From: JBFWVD01 sp050246915
GTDB taxonomy: Bacteria; Actinomycetota; Acidimicrobiia; Acidimicrobiales; Ilumatobacteraceae
Reading direction: 5' to 3'
Assembly: GCA_050246915.1 (NCBI GenBank)
Contig: JBFWVD010000015.1
Coordinates: 22,378 to 86,377 of the forward strand
Length of the DNA: 64,000 nucleotides
The notes under the pieces are model-generated. The model saw only the letters and a program-made list of their open reading frames with translations. It did no database searches and was not told the DNA's origin. Shown here one piece after another: positions 58,071 to 64,000 of the stretch (position 1 is its first letter; each line of letters begins with the position of its first letter). The position numbers and the translations under genes are program-made.

Positions 58071-59057
58071 TCAAGTGTGTGACGTGATGGCGCGTCGCAT
58101 GGCGGCGAGCCGGGCGTCGCGCATCTGTTGCACCTTGGGGTGAGCTGGTTTGAGGTACTCGGCGCCGTGATGAGCCCCTGCCATCACGATCAGCTCACAC
58201 GGGACACCAGCGGCCTTCAGGCGCTCGGCGTACTCGACCGACTCGTCGTAGAAGAGATCGGCGGTGCCGATGGCCAGCCACGCTGGAGCAACGCCGGTGA
58301 CGTCCTCACGTCGAGCCGGCACCGCGTACGGCCGATGCTCGGCCTCACCGGGTGCGTGCCCCAGATAGGCGGTCCAGCCGAATCGATTGGACTTCACCGT
58401 CCAAGCCAGGGGCCGTTCTCGGTTGCGCTCGGCTCGGATCACCGAACGATCATCGAGCATGGGGGACACGAGCACCTGCAGCCGAAGCGCGATGCCATTG
58501 TCGTGGGCGCGTTGCGCCACCGCCGCGGCGAGGCCCCCGCCGGCGCTCTCCCCGCCGACCAGGATGCAATTCGGATTGACATCGAGCTGGTCGGCATGTT
58601 CGATGACCCACTTCAGCGTGACGAAGCAATCGTCGATCGCTGCGGGATACGGATGCTCCGGCGCGACCCGATAGTCGGGAACCACGACCACTGCGCCTAG
58701 GTCCACGGCGAACTTCGACGCCACATCATTGACGTGCGCTGCAGTGCCTGCGATGAGCCCACCGCCGTAGAACCACACGAGCACGGGACTCGGCGAGACC
58801 GACCGTTCGGGTCGATGCACCGTCACGGTGATCGATGGGGCGCCGGAGCGATTCACGGTGTGGTGCTCGCACCGAACCCCAGCGACAACAGATGTCGGCT
58901 TGCCAGAGACCTGGCGGATGAGCCGGAGGGATCTTGGTCCTCTGACGTTCAGCCGGATCCACAGTGCCGGCGACATCAGTTCCGGATCGACCGCCCGCCC
59001 TGCGAGCGTCCCGCTCGTCGCGCGGCGGCGACCGCCGGTCAGGACCCGGGAGAGCAC
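58071..59057 (-). CDS. Alpha/beta hydrolase, HSL-type esterase
   Basis: A 328-residue hormone-sensitive-lipase-like esterase. Oxyanion loop WFYGGGLIAG (HGGG variant), nucleophile GGESAGGGLAAA (GxSxG), later Asp in IGTADLFYDES and His in MAGAHHGAEY complete the triad; VVVVPDYRVAPEHPYPAAID is typical of the family. GTG 59057 overlaps the 3' end of a small upstream frame; an internal ATG (MSPALWIRLNVRG) is an alternative start. Substrate unknown. Confidence 0.9.
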   Translation of the reverse strand: MLSRVLTGGRRRATSGTLAGRAVDPELMSPALWIRLNVRGPRSLRLIRQVSGKPTSVVAGVRCEHHTVNRSGAPSITVTVHRPERSVSPSPVLVWFYGGGLIAGTAAHVNDVASKFAVDLGAVVVVPDYRVAPEHPYPAAIDDCFVTLKWVIEHADQLDVNPNCILVGGESAGGGLAAAVAQRAHDNGIALRLQVLVSPMLDDRSVIRAERNRERPLAWTVKSNRFGWTAYLGHAPGEAEHRPYAVPARREDVTGVAPAWLAIGTADLFYDESVEYAERLKAAGVPCELIVMAGAHHGAEYLKPAHPKVQQMRDARLAAMRRAITSHT

Positions 59058-59251
59058 GGGAACGTGAGCGGATCGACGTTGGCGTTCTCGATGACCGCTC
59101 GATACTTCGCGCCCATCGGTTCAATGACAAATCTGGGGAAAAGATCGAGACCACACATGAGGCTTCCGAAACGGCTGAACTGACTCGCGCCGATGGACGC
59201 GGCCGCAACCGCGACCTTGGACAGCAGAGGTCGGGTCCCGGCACGAGTCAC
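59039..59251 (-). CDS. Possible small protein upstream of esterase
   Basis: A 70-residue frame (KVAVAAASIGASQFSRFGSL, then LDLFPRFVIEPMGAKYRAVI) with ordinary amino-acid composition, starting at GTG 59251. TACAGT lies eight nt upstream. It overlaps the esterase start by 19 bp. No homology recognised; it could be a leader or a spurious frame. Confidence 0.38.
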   Translation of the reverse strand: MTRAGTRPLLSKVAVAAASIGASQFSRFGSLMCGLDLFPRFVIEPMGAKYRAVIENANVDPLTFPCSPGS

Positions 59252-59339
59252 GAGCCCCGACTGTATGCCCAGCGGTCGCCCCGGTGTGCTCGATCGAACC
59301 GGGGCTCTCCGCCAAGCCGGCGTGATCCGAGCGTCGTTG

Positions 59340-60095
59340 TCAGTTGTGCACGGCCGACACCAGTCGCGCTACCGGGTCGAGATCGAACGGTGAACCGAGC
59401 ATCACGATGAGGTGGTCGGCGCCGGCTTCGACGTAGGCCTTCCAGTCACCCACCTCGGTGGGGTTGATGGCAACGGTGCGCTCCACCTCGTTGCGGGCTC
59501 GGCCCAGCTTGTCGCACCAAGCGTCGAGGACTGCGTTCTTGGCGGCGAAGTGCTCGACCGGACCAAAGGTGTTCCAACCGTCGGCATGCTCGGCGACGAG
59601 CCTCAGGGTGACCTTCTCACCCGAACCGCCGATCAGGATCGGCATCGAGCCGATCGGGGCAGGGTTGAGCTTGCCGAGGCGAGACGCGATGCGGGGGAGG
59701 TCCTCGGCCAACTTGTCGAGTCGCCCGATGGCCGTGCCGAACTCGTAGCCGTACTCGGTGTAGTCACGCTCGAACCATCCTGAGCCGATGCCGAGGATGA
59801 ATCGGCCGCCGGAGAGATGGTCGATGGTGCGGGACATGTCGGCCAGCAGCTCGGGATTGCGGTAGGAGTTGCAGCTGACGAGCGCGCCGATGTGCGCGCT
59901 CTTCGTCTCCACCGCCATGGCCGCCAGCAAGGTGTACGCCTCGAAGTGCGCGGCATCGGGATCGCCGTAGAGCGGATAGAAGTGATCCCACACCCAGATC
60001 GAGTCGACCCCGAGAGCATCGGCCGCGCGCCATGCGTCGCGCATCTCATCGGTGGTGGTGGCCTGGGGCTGGATCTGCACGCCGACTTTGGTCAT
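59340..60095 (-). CDS. LLM-class, probably F420-dependent oxidoreductase
   Basis: A 251-residue luciferase-like TIM barrel. VGVQIQPQATTTDEMRDAWR, SIWVWDHFYPLYGD, ALVSCNSYRNPELLADMSRT, IDHLSGGRFILGIGSGWFER and PILIGGSGEKVTLRLVAEHA are characteristic of F420-dependent members; actinobacteria make F420, so that cofactor is inferred. Substrate unknown. ATG 60095 gives the canonical first strand. Confidence 0.92.
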   Translation of the reverse strand: MTKVGVQIQPQATTTDEMRDAWRAADALGVDSIWVWDHFYPLYGDPDAAHFEAYTLLAAMAVETKSAHIGALVSCNSYRNPELLADMSRTIDHLSGGRFILGIGSGWFERDYTEYGYEFGTAIGRLDKLAEDLPRIASRLGKLNPAPIGSMPILIGGSGEKVTLRLVAEHADGWNTFGPVEHFAAKNAVLDAWCDKLGRARNEVERTVAINPTEVGDWKAYVEAGADHLIVMLGSPFDLDPVARLVSAVHN

Positions 60096-60140
60096 GGCGC
60101 TACACGCTACGGGCTGTGTTGCCCGATCGCAGCGGACGAC

Positions 60141-60347
60141 TCAACGCTTTGGCTCGTCGTCCTGCTCGTCATCGCCGTACCAGTCCTTGTCGGCCTCATC
60201 CCACGACTCGTTGCGCGCATCTCGACGCTGCTTCCAGTTGCGTGCCGCCTCGGCCGACTCGTACGGGCCGAGTCGTCGATCGAGCGGACAACCGGTGGTG
60301 TCGGGTTCGACGGTGTTGTGCTCGAGGCACCAGTACCAAGAAGCCAT
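60141..60347 (-). CDS. Small conserved actinobacterial protein
   Basis: A 68-residue hydrophilic protein, MASWYWCLEHNTVEPDTTGC then RLGPYESAEAARNWKQRRDA and an acidic tail. The WYxCLxH...C...RLGPY pattern occurs in short proteins of many actinobacteria; function unknown. Two Cys and one His could bind a metal but are too few to claim. CACAAT lies six nt before ATG 60347, a clean leaderless start. Confidence 0.82.
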   Translation of the reverse strand: MASWYWCLEHNTVEPDTTGCPLDRRLGPYESAEAARNWKQRRDARNESWDEADKDWYGDDEQDDEPKR

Positions 60348-60397
60348 GACGCCATTGTGTCGCGTTCGATCGCTGGTGGGTGATCGGTGGCCGATCG

Positions 60398-60649
60398 CTA
60401 GCGCCGTTGCGTGACGCGCAGGATGAGGCTCAACAATCCGGCACCGATGAACGCCACGAACATCGATCCCAGACTGAAGTCGATGACGTGGCGTTCATCA
60501 GTGACCGCGTTGAAGAGCCATCCTCCGAGCACTGCGCCGAGCACGCCGATCAGCAGTGTGAACAAGCAGCCGCGCTTCTCGAGTCCGACGACGGACTGGG
60601 CCAGTGAGCCAGCCACGAGGCCGATGATGATCCAACCGAGAAGTCCCAT
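60398..60649 (-). CDS. GlsB/YeaQ/YmgE-family small membrane protein
   Basis: An 83-residue protein with three membrane helices (LGWIIIGLVAGSLAQSVVG, CLFTLLIGVLGAVLGGWLF, GSMFVAFIGAGLLSLILRV) and the glycine-rich pattern of the transglycosylase-associated/GlsB stress family. Widespread, function poorly defined. Confidence 0.88.
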   Translation of the reverse strand: MGLLGWIIIGLVAGSLAQSVVGLEKRGCLFTLLIGVLGAVLGGWLFNAVTDERHVIDFSLGSMFVAFIGAGLLSLILRVTQRR

Positions 60650-60730
60650 GGCCCGAACTCTTGCATCCCGGCCTACGAATGCATGCGCGCTGACGCGGGA
60701 CCCGGCTGATGTGTTCAGCCGCGGCGTGAC

Positions 60731-61990
60731 TCAGCGAGCGTGAGCGGTCTCGTACAGTCGGCGCCATTCGGTGCGCGAGCGGATGGACTCGTCCACATCG
60801 GGTGACTGGGCCCGGAGCGCGCTCACCGTCGCCTGCTCCTTGGGGATGATGGCGAAAGGGTCGTAGTCCAAGAAGCGGGCGCTGTTGCGCCACGTGATCT
60901 TGTCGATCTCGTCATCGGTGCACCCTGCCCCGTTCAGCTCCCCGAGGAGGAACTCGGGCGCACCGGGCCACACCGAATCGGAATGCGGATAGTCGCACTC
61001 CCACGCGATCGAATCGATACCCACGTCCTCGCGCACCTTCAGCGACGACGGATCGGAGATGTAGCAGGCGAGTGAGTGCTCGCGGAAGATGTCGCTGGGG
61101 AGCTTGTCGCCGAAGTCGTGACCGAGCCAACGCTGGTTGGTGTAGTGGCGGTCGCAACGGTTCAGGTAGAAGGGGATCCAACCGATGCCGCCTTCGGACC
61201 ACGCCACCTTCAGCTTGGGGTACTTCATGAACGCCCCGCCCCACAACAGATCCTGCGCGGCGATAGCCGAAACCTGGGTTGACAAGATGATGAGGTTGTC
61301 GATGGGGGCGAGCGGCGAGGTCTTGATGGCTGCGAACCCCTGGCCGATGTGGAGGCACATCAGCGTGCCGGTCTCGCTGAGGGCTGAGAACACCGGATCC
61401 CAATGGTCGAGATCGTGGTAGCTCGGGAAGCCTTCGACGTGCGGGAGCTCCGGCATGGTCACGGCCTTGCAGCCCTTGGATGCCATGCGGTGGATCTCCG
61501 CAGCCATGGCCTTGGGATCCCAGACGGGCATGAGGGCCAACGGGAGGAAGCGGCCAGGGTGCGACGCGCACCACTCGTCCACATGCCAATCGTTGTACGC
61601 CTTCAGCATCGTGAGCGACAGGTCCTTGTCGGGGGCCTGATGGAAGAACTTGCCGCTGAACCCGGCAAAGGTCGGGAAGCACATCGAGGCCAAGATCCCG
61701 TTGTGGTTCATGTCGCGGATGCGTTCTGCGATGTCGTAGGAGCCGGGGCGCATCTCCGCGAAGGTCGTCGGATCGAGCCCCCACTCCTCCTTGGGCCAGC
61801 TGACGACAGCGTTCAGGCCCATCGATCCGGAGATGCTGCCTTGGAAGCTCCAGTTCTCGATGCCGTTGTCGTCACGGACGATCTTGGGAGCCTTGTCCCG
61901 CATGGATGCCGGCACATGGGCGTCGAACATGTTGGGTGGTTCGATCACGTGGTCATCGATGCTGATGAGGATCATGTCGTCGACGTTCAT
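60731..61990 (-). CDS. Amidohydrolase-2 family metal-dependent hydrolase
   Basis: A 419-residue amidohydrolase like ACMSD-type decarboxylase/hydrolases. ISIDDHVIEPPNMFDAHVP (first metal motif), CFPTFAGFSGKFF, ALMPVWDPKAMAAEIHRMAS, MCLHIGQGF (His), KLKVAWSEGGIGWIPFYL and WECDYPHSDSVWPGAPEFLL (late Asp/His) are the expected landmarks. ATG 61990 has GAGGAGG six nt upstream; the frame is open to 62056 but the extra 22 residues lack support. Divergent from the VOC protein gene 91 bp away. Substrate unknown, possibly aromatic. Confidence 0.9.
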   Translation of the reverse strand: MNVDDMILISIDDHVIEPPNMFDAHVPASMRDKAPKIVRDDNGIENWSFQGSISGSMGLNAVVSWPKEEWGLDPTTFAEMRPGSYDIAERIRDMNHNGILASMCFPTFAGFSGKFFHQAPDKDLSLTMLKAYNDWHVDEWCASHPGRFLPLALMPVWDPKAMAAEIHRMASKGCKAVTMPELPHVEGFPSYHDLDHWDPVFSALSETGTLMCLHIGQGFAAIKTSPLAPIDNLIILSTQVSAIAAQDLLWGGAFMKYPKLKVAWSEGGIGWIPFYLNRCDRHYTNQRWLGHDFGDKLPSDIFREHSLACYISDPSSLKVREDVGIDSIAWECDYPHSDSVWPGAPEFLLGELNGAGCTDDEIDKITWRNSARFLDYDPFAIIPKEQATVSALRAQSPDVDESIRSRTEWRRLYETAHAR

Positions 61991-62081
61991 TGCGGCCTCC
62001 TCGGGTCCAGTGGCGAAGCGGACCATACCTGCAATGCGGGTGGGGCTTGTCAGCACATCGGATGGGGAGTAGAAGCACAGG

Positions 62082-62471
62082 ATGATCGCTGGATTCAGCC
62101 ATGTGAACCTCCGGGTGAACGACTACGAAATGGCCATGGCCTTCTACCGGGATCTGCTGGGGTTCACCGAGCTCCCTCGGCCGGACTTCGGTCGCGGACC
62201 CAACAGCGGTGCGTGGTTGCGGGTCGGCGACCTCCAGCTGCACCTCAGTTGCACCACCTCTCCGCTTCCTGACGCCAAGGGTGCACATGTCGCCTTCCAC
62301 GTACCGCGCGCCGAGTTCGACTCGCTCGTCGAGACGCTCGCCGCCGCTGACGTGACCTTCGAGATCGGGCCGGTCGAACGCGTCGATTTCGGCACGTCGG
62401 TGATCGCCGTGTTCGTGAAGGACCCGTTCGGGAACTACCTCGAGTTCACCGACGTCGGCCCGCTGAGCTGA
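62082..62471 (+). CDS. VOC/glyoxalase-family protein
   Basis: A 129-residue vicinal-oxygen-chelate protein: FSHVNLRVNDYEMAMAFYRD, LLGFTELPRPDF, GAWLRVGDLQLHLS, AHVAFHVPRAEFDSLVETLA, and FVKDPFGNYLEFTDV. Metal-ligand positions (His of SHVN, Glu of YLEF) are present, so it could be a dioxygenase, lyase or resistance-type protein; which is not clear. Divergent from the amidohydrolase, and the pair may belong to one pathway. Confidence 0.9.
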   Translation: MIAGFSHVNLRVNDYEMAMAFYRDLLGFTELPRPDFGRGPNSGAWLRVGDLQLHLSCTTSPLPDAKGAHVAFHVPRAEFDSLVETLAAADVTFEIGPVERVDFGTSVIAVFVKDPFGNYLEFTDVGPLS

Positions 62472-62492
62472 ACGGCGTTCATTGGACCGTGT

Positions 62493-64000
62493 TCACCAGC
62501 TGCCGCCGCCGCCTCCACCGCCGCCCCCGCCGACACCACCACCGCCACTGAACCCTCCGCTGCTGCTCGAGGACGGTGCGGTCGCCGACGAAGACGTGCC
62601 CGCCATCAACAGAGGTGCCATGTGCACGAACGACGACGTCGTCGGATCGAGTTGCTGACCGGCCGCGGCGAGCGACTTGGCCCAGTGGTCCACCTCGCCG
62701 AGAGCGACTGCCCACGCGGTGTACTCCCGCAGCACCCCCAGACGCGCCGCCTCCTGCACGTGCTGCGCCTCTGAGTCGGCGAGGAATCGGCGGAAGGACT
62801 CGATCTGCAGCCACAGGGCCGATCCGCGCGGCGTGCGGACCCGCAACTCCCACGCGCGGATGAGCGCGGCCACACCTGCGCCACCGATGACGGCCCCGAT
62901 GCCCGTGAGCACCAGCCAGGAGCTTCCCCGGGTCGCTGATTGATAGGCGCCGAGCACCGCAGCCAGCGCGCCGACGACGATGGCGGCAATGCCGCCGAGG
63001 CGAACCTTGGCCCGGAGTCGATCACCATCGGGATCCCACAGCGATGGGTTCGTGGCCCATCGACGCAGCGAGCCGCCAACCGCGCCCCAGCCGGTGGCGA
63101 AGGTCTTGTCGTACTTGCCGAGGGTGAACTCGGTGCGTCCACCGAACAGCCCGTTGAGCAACGGAGCTACCGCCGGGTCGCCGAAGTCCTTGCGTGTCAA
63201 CGTGATCTTCTTGCCATCCTCGGTCATGTCGACCGAGCCGTCGATGGCGCGGGTGAGGAGCCACGCCACTTGGTGGCGTGACTGCACACCTTCGTCGAGG
63301 ATCACCCCGCCTTCGGCCGGACCGATTCCTCGCGGCGGGGCGAACTCCGTGGTCGCCATGGCATCGAGATCGTTGATGTCGAGGCGTTGCTCATCGACGC
63401 GGCGTCCGCCTGGTCCGGCCACGACATCGGGAGCCGGATCGAAACGCCCCGGGCCGAACGCGGCGTCTGCCGCGCCGCCGACGAACACGCGCTCGCGTCC
63501 CGCTCGGCGTACCAGGCGTGAGGCGGGAGCAGCGCCGGCGAGAGCAGCGAGCGCGGCCACGGCGGCAGGAGCGAGGAGCCCGGCGCCCGGGTCCGTTGGC
63601 GGGTCGGCTGGGGCGGTGAGCGCAGGGGCTGTCGCCAGTGCCGCGCCACGATCGGCGCGGATGGTGACACCTTCGGCCTTGGCCAGTGCGCGCACCACCG
63701 CCACGAGTCGACCTGGTTCGGGCTGTTCCACAGAGCAGGGGTCGGTGGAACGGGCCTTGCCCTGGAAGCACTGGACGTTCTCGAATGCCCAGGGGGCAAC
63801 GATCTCGATCGAGGCCTCCTCGATCTTCACCGGCCAGAAGGTACCGACCGCGTTGAACGCCAGGTCCCCGGCATCGTCGACGATCGTGTCGAGGCCGTAG
63901 GAGATCTCGTATCGATGGCGTCCGCTCACCGTCGTGAACGGATCGCCGATCCGCAGTCGGGTGCCCTGGAACGCAGCGTCGAGCGGCGTCGCGCCGACCT
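62493..64000 (-). CDS. DUF2207 membrane protein, 5' end outside window
   Basis: C-terminal part (at least ~500 residues) of a DUF2207 protein. Upstream of an in-frame GTG at 63929 the frame continues to the window edge with RLRIGDPFTTVSGRHRYEIS, the usual DUF2207 strand pattern, so the true start is beyond base 64000. After the exported beta domain come a helix (APAAVAALAALAGAAPASRL), a cytoplasmic region, two close membrane helices (LGGIAAIVVGALAAVLGAYQ, SSWLVLTGIGAVIGGAGVAA) and a poly-Gly/Ser C-terminus (SSSGGFSGGGGVGGGG). Function unknown. Confidence 0.88.
   Translation of the reverse strand, partial: VGATPLDAAFQGTRLRIGDPFTTVSGRHRYEISYGLDTIVDDAGDLAFNAVGTFWPVKIEEASIEIVAPWAFENVQCFQGKARSTDPCSVEQPEPGRLVAVVRALAKAEGVTIRADRGAALATAPALTAPADPPTDPGAGLLAPAAVAALAALAGAAPASRLVRRAGRERVFVGGAADAAFGPGRFDPAPDVVAGPGGRRVDEQRLDINDLDAMATTEFAPPRGIGPAEGGVILDEGVQSRHQVAWLLTRAIDGSVDMTEDGKKITLTRKDFGDPAVAPLLNGLFGGRTEFTLGKYDKTFATGWGAVGGSLRRWATNPSLWDPDGDRLRAKVRLGGIAAIVVGALAAVLGAYQSATRGSSWLVLTGIGAVIGGAGVAALIRAWELRVRTPRGSALWLQIESFRRFLADSEAQHVQEAARLGVLREYTAWAVALGEVDHWAKSLAAAGQQLDPTTSSFVHMAPLLMAGTSSSATAPSSSSSGGFSGGGGVGGGGGGGGGGSW

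Noticed and set aside
1..64000. CRISPR arrays, tRNA/rRNA genes, prophage or transposase genes
   Set aside because: Looked for repeated spacers, cloverleaf ends with CCA-type arms and transposase/integrase motifs; none found by eye. A tRNAscan/Infernal run would be decisive.

Overview
The window is G+C-rich bacterial chromosome (I estimate about 65% by eye) with densely packed housekeeping genes, strong G/C preference at third codon positions, actinobacterial -10 hexamers (TANNNT) and many probable leaderless starts. Gene content (diaminopimelate pathway with DapC/DapE, class II ribonucleotide reductase with NrdR, LexA divergent from a LysM protein, an F420-type luciferase-like oxidoreductase, an LPXTG-type secreted protein, W/G-repeat secreted proteins, SpoVS) points to an actinomycetote, most likely class Acidimicrobiia. 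That placement is inference; no rRNA gene is present. I see no tRNA, rRNA, CRISPR array, prophage or insertion sequence.

Layout. 1-4.8 kb: end of pnp, an M16 peptidase, a hypothetical gene, and a PIN/Phd toxin-antitoxin pair whose 54-bp palindromic operator touches the antitoxin start codon. 4.8-9.6 kb: dapB, an SDR, a DUF4388-like protein, a VTT-type membrane protein and an acyl-CoA synthetase. 9.9-17 kb: a cell-surface/c-di-GMP region with a deacetylase-glycosyltransferase fusion, a small membrane partner, a GGDEF-EAL protein with a Met-rich extracytoplasmic repeat, and a secreted W/G-repeat plus beta-helix protein. 17.1-19.5 kb: two TetR genes and an AurF-like di-iron protein. 19.6-26.7 kb: dapA, RNase J, oligoendopeptidase and ftsK. 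27-33 kb: LPXTG-type protein, then overlapping genes rimO-pgsA-cinA-M23 peptidase. 33-39.5 kb: recA with two predicted promoters and no recX behind it, then spoVS-miaB-miaA-dapF-hflX. 39.6-45.9 kb: MMPL-TetR with a 35-bp operator, then dapC-membrane protein-dapE. 45.9-52.3 kb: lexA divergent from a YneA/ChiZ-like LysM gene, nrdR, a RibD-C-like reductase, an 850-bp regulatory gap, and nrdJ. 52.4-64 kb: accessory metabolism (SDRs, TetR, acyl-CoA ligase, esterase, LLM oxidoreductase, amidohydrolase, VOC protein) with dispersed palindromes, a broken gene, and the edge of a DUF2207 protein.

Links between genes. DNA damage: recA, lexA and the LysM gene share LexA boxes, and recA and the LysM gene additionally share a 16-nt element at identical distance from the -10; this second, LexA-independent-looking promoter class is the strongest candidate for something undescribed. 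dNTP supply: nrdR lies 1.6 kb from nrdJ, whose leader carries an NrdR-type box, DnaA-box-like sequences upstream and a hairpin that could attenuate. Cell wall: five dap genes (B, A, F, C, E), FtsK, the M23 peptidase and the LysM protein. Many 4-nt start/stop overlaps (GTGA/ATGA, and by inference CTGA and TTGA) imply translational coupling.
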